The translations under genes were made by a program, and so were the position numbers. Below, in pieces: positions 1 to 12,163 of a DNA stretch of 64,000 nt. The DNA is from Apoderus coryli. Its lineage: Eukaryota; Arthropoda; Insecta; Coleoptera; Attelabidae. Numbering within the stretch: the first letter of the stretch is position 1; every line of letters starts with the position of its first letter. The DNA is taken from contig OU452202.1 of assembly GCA_911728435.2 (NCBI GenBank), forward strand, positions 11,759,135 to 11,823,134, given 5' to 3'. The notes under the pieces are model-generated. The model saw only the letters and a list, made by a program, of their open reading frames with translations, did not search any database and had not been told where the DNA came from.

Positions 1-1083
1 GATTTTTTTAATTTGCGTCTGTTAACTTCCGGATGATGCCATTAGCACATGCTTGCGTTCTCCATATACCAACGAAAAATTGTCGACTTCTGTGGTGATT
101 CATTGCCAAAAACAGAAACAAACTCTCATCATTTTGAATGAGATCAAAAGTTGCATAAATTATTATTTATTATTATTATAATTATTATATAAGGCTATTG
201 GGATTTTTGCACTGTTACGGAATGCTGGAGCTCAACTACCTACTTGATTTACACAAATGTTTCGTATATACAAAACATTAAGAAAAATTGCAAAATTTGG
301 TGTTTTACTAAAAAATCGAAATATATTTCACAGCATGCTGAATAGTTTAAAGAGTCAGCAAGGATATTGATAAATTTGTCTTGCTAAATAAGTCCATATT
401 TTCCGGATAAAAATGAAATATTTAAACGTTTGTTTTTGTTAAAAAATATTACTTAGTTATAATAATAATTTTCAAGCTTCAAAAATTTCAGTATAAAAGG
501 GAAAACCTTTTTATGTTATGAAGTTTTAAGAATATTTTAATATATCAAATAACAATTTAAATAGTAGTCGGTAGCAGCCAATATCGGTTTCTTATCGCAA
601 TTTAGGAAATATAGAGGAAAAGTTTTCTTTAGAATATCGTTATGACAACTGAAAATTTTGATATAAAAGTGCAAATATATAATATTTTTTAACTGTACGC
701 TTTACTGGTTCTCTAAAGATGTGAATAATAGAAAAGTTCTTTTTATGATTATTAAATATTTAGACAATGGTACACAATAATTGTGATGTTTGAAGTAATG
801 AAAGTAGTAGGTATTTCTCCATAAATTATCATGGATGAAAGTGTTTGTACTTGACGGCAACTAAACAAGTTTTTATTAAAGGCGATATTTGATTTCTTGT
901 AAGAAATCGCTTTGCCCACGATAAGAAATACATTTTATTTTCTGAAAAAATAATATTAGTTCATTGTTTTGGCTAAAAAGAACATTCGTCCCGCATTTCA
1001 CATCTATGTCCCGCATTCATCCAAAATATGTAATTTCTGTGGTGTTCTAAGTTCTAATTCAAATAGGTATAATATATATACCA
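1..1083. other. AT-rich intergenic sequence, no gene seen
   Basis: No open frame of convincing composition, no transposase or RT motif and no terminal repeat is visible. There is a short ATT-rich patch near 160-195 of the kind left by LINE 3' tails, but no recognisable LINE body next to it. Confidence 0.5.
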
Positions 1084-1345
1084 TACAGGGTGTTTCATTA
1101 AAAATGGGGCAACCGTTAACTGGAGATACTAGGGGTCAAATAACGATGACCCAAACTTGCTTTATCCAATGGTTGATGATTTAGGACAAATGGGTGACCA
1201 AGGTTATTAATTTATTTGTTTTTTTTTTACTTTATGTTTGTGGCATGAGAAAAATGGATATATGTTAATTCTTGTTCATTTTCAATATTTTAATCAGTTT
1301 TCAAGAAAAAACGATTTAATGCAGGTTATTTCTTGAAGTGATCCA
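1084..1345 (+). mobile_element. Solitary mariner-type terminus and subterminal sequence
   Basis: A TA dinucleotide followed by CAGGGTGTTTCATT begins the stretch, the usual start of a Tc1/mariner-superfamily terminal repeat in insects. The subterminal part around 1262-1325 has an inverted, roughly 90 percent similar partner at about 4930-4990. The two may be the outer arms of an older element that later took the insertions lying between them. No matching CACCCTGTA end is visible on the far side, so the assignment of the outer element is tentative. Confidence 0.5.
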
Positions 1346-1526
1346 TTATGGAGAGGAGTTGAGTGTATATACAGGATGGCACATTAGTGTGTGGGCGAAA
1401 GAAAGAACTTTTGGGCACTGATGCCTCCTATTGCCACACGCTGTATATTTAAATATAACAAAATGCCGCTCTAACAGAAAAAAAAAGTGACCTAGGGTTG
1501 GTATACCTAAGTCCAGTAATCCCTAA
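1346..1526. other. Intervening repeat debris
   Basis: A further terminus-like TATACAGGATGG occurs near 1370, followed by sequence with no recognisable partner. It is probably the decayed end of another mariner-type element. No coding potential seen. Confidence 0.3.
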
Positions 1527-3820
1527 TTTTAAATGGGACACCCTCTAAATCTTGATGAATTCGAGAAGTCTCTTTCCTATACTTTTTCTTTATATCATAT
1601 TACATGTGCTTAAGGCTAACCATTTTTCCATAAAAAATTATTAAAGATTTTATTCATTTTAAACTTAAATTATCCAAAAATGTGTATTTAAACCATTTTA
1701 TTTTTAGTTTTTAAGAACTCTATTTGTAAATTATTAAAATAAAGCTTTAATTTAACTTTTTTGTTTTTAAATAGAAAAAAAAATATATACAGGGTGAGTC
1801 ACGAGGAACTGTACATACTTCTACCATAAGTAGAGGCACGTTAGGGGATTATCAAATGACCATTAAAAAATGTCTCCTTGTTTTGATTATTAATATACAG
1901 GGTGAATTATGGATCTTCACCAAAACAATATTTTGTCATATCTTTTCAATGATTCAGTCGATTTATCTCATTTTTTTATAAAAGTGTGTATTGGTGTCTG
2001 GCAACTGACTGACATATTCAGAATTCAGGTCCGTCTTCGAGAAAATTAGTGGGACTGCTTCATATGCAGCACTTCACCCTGTATATGATTTTTCAAAAAT
2101 CTGATATAATTTTTTTAGAGAGCATAAATAGACAGTTAGACCTGGGTATTTGAATTTTTTGTTACACTCACCTCACATTTCCAATTAAAGATTCATTTTA
2201 GAGCCAAATTGAAAATTGGCAATAATGAAATATCTTACTGTATAATAATGTTTAGTCATTAAAAAGAAATCTTCAGAATAGACAGAAACGACACACACTG
2301 TCCTCCAGTATGGTAAATACCATAATTTAAATTGATTTACAGGGCCGGATTTAAAAATCTGGCATATCTGGTTCATCCCAAGAATTCACCCTACATGTAA
2401 CTTTTTCCACCCGTAATAGACAGAAAACAGATAAAAAATAATTGTAATAACCTAGTTTTCTTATTTGCTTGAGGAAAACTCATTTGTCTAAGTATTTTAA
2501 TCGGAATGAAATGAACAAGCCAGGGAAATGTTTATTCATAAATTAAGAAATAAAATAAAAAACAATAACCAAACAATAAAACAGTTTTAACAATGTGGAA
2601 CAAAGTAAAAAACAATTTAATAAACATTACGATTATAAAACACAACAGCTCATTAACAGAATTATTCACTGTTGCAATATTACCAGAAATAACACACTGA
2701 CAATCAGAAAGGCCATTACACATTTAAACATTCGTCAAGAAAAGTGTATTGAGGCAGATGGATTTCATTTTGAACATCTTTTATAATTGTAATGTTTATT
2801 AAATTGTTTTTTACTTTGTTCCACATTGTTAAAACTGTTTTATTGTTTGCTTATTGTTTTTTATTTTATTTCTAAATTTATGAATAAATATTTATTTCCC
2901 TGGCTTGTTCATTTCATTCCGATTAAAATAATTAGACACATGAGTTTTCCTCAAACAAATAAGAAAACTAGGTTATTACAATCATTTTTATCTGTTTTCT
3001 GTCTATTACGGGTGAAAAAAATTTCATACAGGGTGAATTATTGGGATGAATCAGATATGCCAGATTTTTAAATCCGGCCCTGTAAATCAATTCAAATTAT
3101 GGTATTTACCATACTGGAGCACAGTGTGTGTCGTTTGTGTCTATTTTGAAGATTTCTTTTTAATAACTAAACATTATTGTACAGTAAGATACTTCATTAT
3201 TGCCAATTTTCAATTTTCAATTTGGCTCTAAAATGAATCTTCAATTGGAAATGTGAGGTGAGTGTAACAAAAAATTCAAATACCCAGGTCTAACTGTCTA
3301 TTTATGCTCTCTGAAAAAATTATATCAGATTGTTGAAAAATCATATACAGGGTGAAGTGTTGAATATGAAGCAGTCCCACAAATTTTCTCAAAGACGGAC
3401 CTGGATTTTTTCAATTCTTGAGTATGTCAGTTAGTTGCCAGACACCAATACACACTTTTATAAAAAAATGAAATAAATCGACTTCATCATTGAAAAGATA
3501 TGACGAAACATTGTTTTGGTGAAGATCCATAATTCACCCTGTATATTAATAATCAAAACAAGGAGACATTTTAATGGTCATTCGATAATCCCCTAACGTA
3601 CCTCTACTTATGGTAGAAGTATGTACAGTTCCTCGTGACTCACCCTGTATATTAATTTGTCGAAAAATTGCAACTTTTGTAAACAATTTGTTGTTTTTTT
3701 TTAATAATTTTTTATGAAAAATGGTTAGCCATAAGCTCATGTAATATGATATCCATAAATAGTATATGAAAGAGACTTCTTGAATTTAAGCAGACTTACA
3801 GGATGTCCCATTCAACATTT
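1527..3820. repeat. Giant imperfect palindrome (foldback) of nested mariner-type ends
   Basis: The two halves are inverted copies of each other. The inner element runs from CAGGGTGAGTC at 1790 to GACTCACCCTG ending at 3647, TA-flanked on both sides, with arms of about 850 bp that pair almost to a ~150-bp centre. Outside it, 1527-1645 pairs with 3700-3820 (shared AATGGGACA and GAAGTCTCTTTC blocks), interrupted by unmatched AT-rich sequence on each side. Within each arm lie further mariner-like termini bounding small units (1898-2081 left, 3348-3541 right, and a unit near 3029-3085). It is best read as an internally deleted Tc1/mariner derivative with very long terminal repeats. Its centre keeps a transposase C-terminus. 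Confidence 0.8.
2595..2786 (+). pseudogene. Mariner-like transposase C-terminal relic in the palindrome centre
   Basis: About 45 codons at the palindrome centre read as the C-terminal end of a DD41D-type transposase. The frame ends CIEADGFHFEHLL-stop, closely matching the ends of the other transposases in this window (CMESNGSHFQHLLM in the intact copy at 16962; CVEINGAHFEQLL at 4487). It lacks the helix-turn-helix and all three catalytic aspartates, so it cannot be functional. The first part of the frame lies in the right end of the left arm and is not transposase-like. Inference: this is what remains after deletion of almost the whole gene from an element whose long arms were kept. Confidence 0.7.
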
Positions 3821-4233
3821 TCCCAAAAAACATAATTTAGAAAATGTACAAACACGAGATCAATGAAAACCAGTAAAACGGAGAAAAGAAGTGAATTCAA
3901 ATGGACCTGAAACGAAAAATTGGTATGTTCTTGGTTTCTAAACAACGTCTTAAATTCATGTCAAAATTAACCCTTTATTACAAATATTTCAAAAACTACT
4001 GAACCTCGGCATATTAACCCTTATGTCATTTTTCTTAGATTTAGAGCGGCATTTATTTATGTAAAATATACAGGATGTTGCATTCAAAAAAAAAGCAAGT
4101 TTGGTCTGCTACGCGATTGTGAACTACCGCGTATAATTGGAAACACTTTTCGGTTGTACATCTGTGCAGTGCCTACAAGTTTTTTAAGTATTTTTTTGTC
4201 TAACTCCCACACATTAATGGGCCCCCTGTAAAA
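3821..4233. other. Repeat debris with a solitary mariner-type end
   Basis: Contains TATACAGGATGTTGC near 4068, another degenerate mariner-type terminus. No open frame of interest. Confidence 0.35.
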
Positions 4234-4366
4234 AAATCAAACAACGTCTACTCCACAAAAATATTTATATATCTTATGTTAAAATCGTGATCGGGATTAG
4301 AGTTCCAGACATGATTCGGAATATCATATATATAAATATTTTAGTGGAGTAGACGTCGTTTGATTT
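4234..4366. repeat. 133-bp hairpin (small foldback/MITE)
   Basis: The left part, AATCAAACAACGTCTACTCC onward, is repeated inverted at the right end, giving arms of about 45 bp with two or three mismatches around a ~45-bp loop. There is no coding potential. The ends are not mariner-like, and no clear target duplication was found. The same GTCTACTCC/GGAGTA block is echoed in the foldback at 39559-39899 (CTCCACT near its right end), which could mean related termini. Confidence 0.65.
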
Positions 4367-4486
4367 ATATAATGCAGATTATATTTTCATCCTAGAAAGA
4401 AAACGCGGTAAGGTTTTGTTAAAAATCATTAATCTTGAAAACTTACAAGAAAAACAAAATAAAAACTAATAAATATAAACCTTTAA

Positions 4487-4840
4487 AGCAGTTGTTCGAA
4501 GTGTGCACCATTTATTTCGACACATTTTGTAATATGTTTTCTGAGAGAGACACGAGTTGCGAACAATGCTTCTTGATTGACTCTGAGCTCTGATTTCATC
4601 GGCAGCCGCTTGCATTCTACGCCCCAACTACTAGGACGAAACAATAATTTCTTTGTAGACTGGGTCTTTCATCCGTCACCAAATCGAAAAATCCAGAGGA
4701 TCTAAGGCCGGGCTTCTCGGTGGCCAAGCAAATTGACTCCCTCGACCAATTTAACGATGGGGAAAGATGTTGTCTAAATGTTCACGCTGCGGCGGAGTAC
4801 AATGCGCTTGTGCCCCGTCGTGCATAAACCACCTATTTTA
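4487..4840 (-). pseudogene. DD41D-type mariner transposase relic, C-terminal third
   Basis: Reading leftward from about 4840, one frame carries the second catalytic motif (HDGAQAH), then REHLDNIF, IGRGSQFAWPPRSPALDPLD and FSIW, and it ends in CVEINGAHFEQLL-stop. Counting from the Asp of DGAQAH to the Asp of DPLD gives 41 residues between, the spacing of the DD41D group. The catalytic-region RSPD has become RSPA, there is an in-frame stop after IFPHR and another after FSIW, and a frame shift separates the middle from the C-terminus. The N-terminal half, including the helix-turn-helix and first Asp, is absent. Confidence 0.8.
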
Positions 4841-6297
4841 TCTTAAATTAACTGGTATTTCTTCAAGCAATGAATTTTGTTACTGAAAATTCAAATAAAG
4901 TGGACCGGTTAGAGAGAGTGGGAAGCAAATAATCTGCATTTAATTGTTTTTTCTTGAAAACGGATTAAAATATCGAAAATGAACAAGAACTAACTTTTCA
5001 CGCAAAAAAGCTGCTCAAATCAGATCTGAAAGCCTATTTGGCAGATATAGAGAGTAAAAATTTATTATATAATTTATCCTAGCAAAAGAGGTTGTTACTA
5101 GCGCCCCGTATAAGCAACGTAAAAAAAATATCATATTAATTTTTGTCAAACCAAAAAACATAAAGCTCTCAATTTTGAAGTCGATAGCCCAAGAAGCACG
5201 ATAATACGGGTAAAAAAAACACAAATAACATAATAACTTTGATAATCCTGTATAAAAATTAGTGGATTTTAAAATTGAGCTTTTTAGTCTTTATCATATT
5301 TTTAGCAAAAATGCTAGTTTAATCACGATGCATTGTTTTCGTATTTAGTTCAGATTTTTAACGGTAACAATAAACAACGATGTCTAAGAGAAAATAAGGA
5401 TTTACGACTAGAAGTAGAAGCACAATTTACATTTATAAAAAAAAAAACTAAAGTAGAAACAACGATTTATGGTACGAAATGCAATGGTCAGTTCACGATA
5501 CCAAGCTATTAACAGTAGCAGTATCATTTAAGCTCTGCGTAAATACCACTCTCTTAGTGACAATTGAATGTATGTCGATGGATTACAACCCTAATAATAT
5601 CATTGAAACATTATAGTATGCAACAAAAATAATTTGTTACATGATATCGGAAATTGAAGCTATTTTGAAAAAAAAATAAGTCTCTATTAATGCGTCAAAT
5701 CATAATGATACCAAATTATTATCAATAGTAATTTGACATTTACATTATATAAGGGTTGGAATTGTCATTAAGACCATTACATTTTTTGATTTAATAGCCG
5801 AAACATCGGAAATTATTCCAACAACCTATCTGCATCGTTCTCAATTTGTCAAGTAAAAGTCTGGTCATTTCAGTTTAAGCCAATCTGAAAAAATGTGCCT
5901 CTAAAAAAGCTCCACACAAGTTTACAAAGCAATACCAATGAACGCAATAAAACGGTAATTTCTTTTTACTGTTATTATTATTAAAGCGCTTAAAGCTGTA
6001 AACAGAAAGAGCGCATTTAACGTAATTTCAGTACCTACATCTAAGCAAGCATTAACAATTTTGTAAATGCTTATTTACAAATTTGTTTAAAGTTTTACCT
6101 ATTTGAATATGTGTACTTGAGAAAATAAAATTTTAAATATGAGTAGTACAACTTAATTTATAATCTATACAACATTTTTATGTCATAAAAGTTTTGTAAG
6201 GTCTCTAAATGTTTAAAATTTGTTCTAGTAGAAAATTATCCACAGTTTTTTACTCTTAGTAAGAACATCCTAAAACGTTTTCAATAAATCTCTTATG
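4841..6297. other. Intergenic AT-rich sequence, no gene seen
   Basis: The first 150 bp includes the inverted partner of 1262-1325. After that there is no recognisable repeat or gene. A weak direct resemblance between 5450-5550 and 5640-5720 (MITE-like, CAATGGTCAGT / CAAATCATAATGATACCAA) was too diverged to call. Confidence 0.4.
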
Positions 6298-6540
6298 GAG
6301 CAAGAAAGCTCTATAAAAATATCAGCTCTATTTATGCTCTTGTAAAAAGTAGTTAGCAAAGATCACATGCTTTATAATACCTCTATTATAAAATAAATAA
6401 TAGAAAGTGTTCTGAAGGGAGTACAAAGCAAAAAAGCTTTATAAGGATTTTTATTCTATTTGTGCGCTCCTTAATACTATTTATCAAATCTGACAAGCTT
6501 TAAACTACTCTTATGGAATAAATAATAAACTGTGTTATAT
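6298..6540. repeat. Diverged tandem duplication, two units of ~120 bp
   Basis: The unit beginning near 6298 (AAGAAAGCTCTATAAAAATATC, with TCTATTTATGCTC and ATAAATAATAGAAAGTGTT) recurs near 6420 (AAAAAAGCTTTATAAGG, TCTATTTGTGCGCTC, ATAAATAATAAACTGTGTT). Similarity is roughly 70 percent by eye. It is non-coding. No third unit is convincing on either side. Confidence 0.55.
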
Positions 6541-6803
6541 GGGTAATTTTCTACAAAGTTAATACAGCCAAAACACTCTTGAGAAAATATTCTACAGCAT
6601 TTTTAATGCAGAAGACTTAACGATGGAACAAAAGGGTTTTTATCCAGCGAAGCGACAACATAGTTTGACGATCCACTCGAAACTGCAAACTTGAGCCATA
6701 ACCATCACAATAATAAGACATTTTTCCCTGTACAAAATTCCATACGCAAGTTAATTTATTGAAACCCTTCTCCAGTCCAACGCAAGATCACTGGTTTTAA
6801 ATA

Positions 6804-6853
6804 GTATTATCAAAGATTAATCTACACATGTGTACATTAATCTTTGGTATTAT
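6804..6853. repeat. Micro-palindrome with 7-bp flanking duplication (copy 1, 36 bp)
   Basis: The palindrome occupies 6811-6846 and starts CAAAGATTAAT and ends ATTAATCTTTG, with one mismatched pair. It is abutted exactly by GTATTAT at 6804-6810 and again at 6847-6853. A direct repeat touching both ends of an inverted repeat is the signature of an inserted element, yet the whole element would be 36 bp. The same terminus recurs at 31072 and 51894. Confidence 0.75.
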
Positions 6854-8439
6854 TATTGAATAACGTTAATTCTAAATAAATAAATCCTTTATTATTTTTT
6901 CTAATACACGTAAAAAAGTCAATTGAAATTTGTGTAGTATAATATTATAGTAATTCTAAAATAAATATGTTTTGCTTATTGATTCTGATTGAGTGGTTAA
7001 ATCTTAAATCTGTAAGTTTTTGTAAAAAATCTTAGAAAAACTTAAATGGGAAAGGCTAAAGTGCTTGCCAATAATAATTTACAAAATAACTGAAATATTG
7101 CTTTCCAAAATTTTATTTCTTTCATTGTAGCTGTCCACTTTAAGATCGTGAGTTGAAAGAAATGAAATAACTTTTAACTTTAGCAAGAAAATCAAATATC
7201 GTTTTTCTCTGTACGATAAAGAATTGATTTATAGAAATTAAAGACTGGTGGAACTTTTCAAAAGTTGCTATAAAACTGTATACCGTATACACGTTTATTT
7301 TATTCCCAGAAGTCAAATACATATTTGATGCCGGATATATATTGGAAAGTTGTTTCTAATATGGAATGGCTGTTTTTGTAGATAAAAGATCTTTTGAATG
7401 TTTCTTAAAAAAATTACTGGAACGTGACTACTTCCATCTAAAAATTGTTATTTTTCTTTCAAACTAATTTCTTTGAAAGTACCAATGTATTATGGTAGGT
7501 AGTTTATTAACTATATATGATGGATAACAATAAATTTGGTAAATATAGCTTCAAATATGTGTTTCTGCGGAGATGAAAGAGTTACGTAATTATTAGTGTT
7601 GCGCTATTGTGAACTTACGCTTATAATAACCGATTACTTTATTAAGGGGTAAAACTATTTACGTAGTTTTAACTATTCTTAACATTCAATTAATCAACGC
7701 AAATCGTTATAAATTCTGTTCATTCTAAATATCTTCTTTATACATTTTTTAATATTCATCAACATAGTTTTCTTTTTTCTTACGTCATTCTGATTGTCAG
7801 TTTTAATTTTACACTATAGCAGTCCTCTAAACGAGCGTCTTGATAACATTTTCGTGACACTAGAATATTCCATTTCACAAAATGTTTTTCTTGTGCGCGA
7901 TACTGCGGAAAATAATACAAAAACGGTCCCGCTCATGACACGGGTTCTTATGTTCTTTTTTTTTTCTGAAGGAAAGAAAAACTTCCCCTTTAGATATTTT
8001 CCAGTCGTTTACTACGGCCTTTTTTTACGTTAATGGAACGCATTTTTATTATTTGTTCTTTCTGAATTACAGTTGATATATCGGTTCTCTTTTTTAGGAA
8101 AATATTGGGTTTCATATGAATACATTGGGTTTATAATCATATTTATTTTTTAGGGTTGGATTTCAGTATATCCTACATCGGAAAAGCATATATTGTACTA
8201 TGTATACGGGGATTTTAAATGTCTGACCTGAATTTATCTTATAAGTGTTCAAAATAGTCGCTATATGTAAAATTTGTCTATGTTATTAATTGCATTTGTA
8301 TTGTTTATCTTTGACAGCTTATTCCAGAATTTCCGAGTATCCAATATTCTTGACCATTATGTTCATTGTTGTAACGTCAACATAAGAAGTAAGACGGTGA
8401 CAGAAAAGTCTAGTTGACGGTATTGTACATTGGATTGTT
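6854..8439. other. Intergenic, no gene seen
   Basis: AT-rich sequence with several short frames, none with recognisable motifs or biased composition. No terminal repeats identified. Confidence 0.45.
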
Positions 8440-8720
8440 TCGGCCTCTATACTATCTGTATGTAGACTATTACTATCTGTATGTAGACGATACGATATTT
8501 GACATATATCTACTGTGCTTAAATGCACGCCGATATTGTAGATGGACAACGACTATGGTACTCTGACGAGCTCTTAATAAGAGCGAAACTAATTCGTCAA
8601 AATCTGTCGACGCATGCCTCGGTCTGTTTCTACTGAATTAGACTGATGCATTGCTAAATTAACAAAATCCCTTGTGTAGGTAACACCAGAATTTTGTACG
8701 CTATGCCACGAAATTAATTT
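8440..8720 (+). repeat. Interspersed repeat family R1, copy 1
   Basis: Shares blocks ACTCTGACGAGCTC, AAGAGCGAAAC, GTCGACGCATGCCTCGG, CCCTTGTGTAGGTAACACC and CGCTATGCCACGAAATTA with inverted copies at 20070-20440 and with shorter copies at 13312, 28925 and 29252. A 21-bp tandem duplication (ACTATCTGTATGTAGAC) lies at 8451-8492. The family shows no protein motif and no tRNA-like box. Its class is unknown; the block order is constant across copies. Confidence 0.65.
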
Positions 8721-11036
8721 TAGTTTTATAATTAGAAATGTTCAGAAGAACCAACACTTTTTTACAAAAAAGTAGTATCTCCATGGAAAAAAGTTCAGAT
8801 TTCTGATAACGTCATTTTCGCTTTTTTCTATGTTACAAAAACTCACCAATGAGCACATTTTTTTAAAGGATGCCACCAATTGCCGCCGTATCGAACAATT
8901 TCAAGCATAGATGATATTATAATGATGGCATCTTCCCTGTATGTTGAGTGTGGAATTTTGTGCAAACAGTGACCAAAAGATCAGCCTTTTCTTTAATATT
9001 ATTTCCATTGGACCAAATAGAGTTCCAATTACTGATGACTTGAAAATCTTTGTACCAACTAAATAAGGGACAGGATCTATTCTTGTTTAACCCAGGCCTG
9101 CGAAGCATTTATATTTACTCTTTCGATAGAATTCGGATATCATAAATAGAGCCAAAAATAAATCAGATTAGATATCTATTTTGCTAGAAGAATTTTGTTT
9201 GTTTTGTTCATTAATTATTGCCAATGAAAACAATTAACAACCTAAGCAAAATCTAAATAAATTACGAAAATTCATGTTAAAAAATTACTTTATTAAAGAA
9301 GAAGTAGTTAACCAGAACCCAAAGGCTGTGAAAAATTAATCTTGTTGAATGATTAATAATCATTAGAGACCTAATTCAGCTCTGGAGCTTTACCGTTTTC
9401 ATGTTTCTTGCGCATCATGTAGGTATAGAATGCCCGCCGCGGTGGTAACAGTTCTACATTAATTTAACTACAAGAAAATAACAGATTTTTGGACATTTCG
9501 TTCTAAGAAAATGGTAATATTAACCAAACAGCAGCATAAATCAATAAATGTATTAAATAAAAACGGTTTTACATATTTTTATACAAGAAAAATATACCTA
9601 TTCAAATTAATCATCTTAATTCAGGCCGTGTTGCCTTTACCTAACACATTTTGTAATTTATTAATTTTTCGTGGCTCTCCGAGCCTTCGTATCAATTAAT
9701 CTTCTTTTGATTAAAAATGTGGGTCTCAAAGGCTTCACTTTCTATTAGCCGCAAAATAAACGAATACATACAGAGAGCTTGAAGTCTATTTACGGAGTGA
9801 AAGAGACGAAGCCACAAGCCCACCGACCAGCTAATATTCCCAAAGGAGCTTTACTTCCGGTCTCCTAAGTACGTGCAGTTGGCGATTAAATAGATAAAAA
9901 TAACACAGAAAACGTTGAAGATCAAAGAGTAGCGGGAAATTCAATAATAATATTTATTTTTCCTCGGACAATATTTTCTAGTTGAGCTATTTATTTATTC
10001 TGAGGAGATTTTCTAAAAGGATAATACCGAGGTTGAAAGTATAAATTCAATATTACATTTTTTGTTTTCGTAAAACATGCGTTTGAAACGCGGATTGAAA
10101 TATCTTGTACAAATGTATCACTATGAATCTATTATTCAGAATTCTTTAAGAATTAAGTACCAACAATTCTTTGAATGTTTATAATACGAGTACTGCTAAT
10201 AATAAATTATATTGTGTGACATAGATTATTGTTATTAAGGGAGCTTGATGCGCTTCCTGAAATATAGTTAGATGATTGCAACCTCGGAAAGGTGAATCCG
10301 GAGATGTACTGAAAGTAGTTGATAAACCAACTATGAGTTTGATTTTGAAAATACGACGATTTTGACCAAGGAATACAATAAAAGAAAAAGGGAAATTCTT
10401 GAAATTATTTACACAAAGAAGGATCTAAACAGTATTAACGATAGAACGGACGTCCAACACCTCAGTCAAGTTTACCATAATATTATTTAATGATAAAAAT
10501 GTTACAAACCAATAACAAAATGAATAAGCATAAGTACTTCTTGAAATACCCTCGTATTTTACAATTTCTATAATTTAATGAAGGAAAAAAAAAGAATCTA
10601 ATATTGTTCCTATCAAATAATAAAAACTGTTTTACCTACCTATATTTAAACCCTACTGTGAGAGCTGTCATGCATATATCAGGATTTTATTTGTTTAAGA
10701 ACTTACAATTATGCAGTTTTATAAAGACATTTAATATTTTTCAATGTAATACCGATGTTTTAAGGTACATAATTTTCTTTACTTTTGTTATTGTATTATA
10801 TTTTATTGATGTGTGTTTTTGTTTAAACAAACTGACAAAAAATATTAAATTAATTATATATATTGTTTGTGATAATTGTATATTGTCCTATTTAACATAA
10901 TACTTTTGGAGGCTTTAAATGTCTTTTGATTTTTTAATATTATCAGTAATGTCAAAATTGTGTTCCATCAATTTATGTATAAATAATGTTGTTCTAAAAA
11001 CATTGAAAGCTTATTTAAACCACGTTTCTAACTGAA
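8721..11036. other. Intergenic, no gene seen
   Basis: No convincing coding sequence. A 63-codon minus frame at 8917-9108 has coding-like composition but matches nothing I recognise. The 98-codon plus frame at 10604-10900 is rich in Phe, Ile, Leu and Cys codons, as expected of random AT-rich DNA. Confidence 0.4.
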
Positions 11037-11401
11037 AATGGGTTTTATTTTAACAATAAAAAATCCAGGGACGTATTTAAAAAAACAAAGTTGCTTTTTT
11101 GAAAACGAAACGTCGTCGTGACAATTTGTAAGCGCTATCTTTTTCTCCTCAAAAAGTTACAATGAGGAAGTGCTTTTAATTTTTTTATATCTAAAAATAA
11201 TGTCCGAAATAAATAAAAACCAAAATCGCAAAAAAAAATAGTTTTTTCAAAAATTCTCGAAAACGGCTGAAGTTACTTTACTTTTGAAAACACCATTTAA
11301 AAGGTGTTTAAGTGTACAACTTTTCTCTAATTTCACCGACATTGTAACTCCTACCGTTTCCAAGATTACAATGCTATCCCATTCTTATATTGGACACAGT
11401 G
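11037..11401 (-). mobile_element. Solo arm of the CACTGTGTCC foldback family
   Basis: About 365 bp corresponding to one arm of the foldback at 12164-13311. It ends in CCATTCTTATATTGGACACAGTG followed by TA, with the shared internal blocks CTCGAAAACGGCT, CCTACCGTTTCCAAGATT and AATCCAGGG. Only one arm is present, so it is a truncated or arm-only copy. It is similar to the other copy by roughly 85-90 percent. Confidence 0.75.
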
Positions 11402-12163
11402 TATATCACATTCTGTTACATCACGTTTGTTTAATTTTATTTAACAAATACCCTTTAGTCTCACTTTTTGCCTTAACTTCAGATTAGAATAGCAGCAGTA
11501 TTCATTGTGCACCAAGAATATTCTTCAATTTTTGAAAAGAAATCCAATTAGAGATTTATATATACTGAATGTAAATAGAGCCAAACAAAAAACTTCCGAC
11601 TCTTCTTTGACTATAATATACCTTTTTAGCGTAATGTTAAGATATTTTCTCCAACTTCAAAACCAAATAATAATATTCTTTTCTCTTTCCAATTCCCAAC
11701 TAAAAGATGAGGCATTTTATAAAATGAGTTGGTTTTAGCTTTTTTAAACTGAATAATAGGTAAATAGATTGATGCAAAGGGAATTTCAGCTATAGAACGA
11801 CATTTGGTTATTATTTAATTATTTAATTAAATTATCTGTACAAGTGAACACAGTTTACAGAGGAAATTTTCAAAAATCTGCTTCAGATTACTTAAAAATT
11901 AGGTATAAGTGTTCGTATTAGATGAATATTTGCTCCTAAAAAGTGACTAGCTAAGTAGAAAATACAAAGGATCCAAGACAAACCCATCTGGTTAAGGGAT
12001 GTGATAGTATTCAACGTGATCATAATTCTCGAAGAGTGAAATTAACTTATATTTATGAACTGAACAAACCAGGGGCGACTAGTGGATGAGAGCTGCAGAA
12101 CCGTCAAAAATGATATGTATGTTAATAATATTTAGAATTTATCTGTAGTGCGGGTATATTATA
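11402..12163. other. Intergenic between two related repeat copies
   Basis: Several short frames and no recognised motifs. A short perfect ATTATTTAATTATTTAATTA block lies near 11811. No gene supported. Confidence 0.4.

Noticed and set aside
2185..3231. Near-identical frames at 2185-2376 (minus) and 3046-3231 (plus) beginning MNQICQIFKSGPVNQFKLWY
   Set aside because: They lie in the mirrored arms of the 1790-3647 foldback and are non-coding repeats.
8917..9108. 63-codon minus frame LRRPGLNKNRSCPLFSWYK... with coding-like composition
   Set aside because: No family recognised, no splice context and no conserved neighbour; left as unsupported.
10604..10900. 98-codon plus frame
   Set aside because: Composition (Phe, Ile, Leu, Cys, Tyr) is that expected from random AT-rich DNA; no motif.
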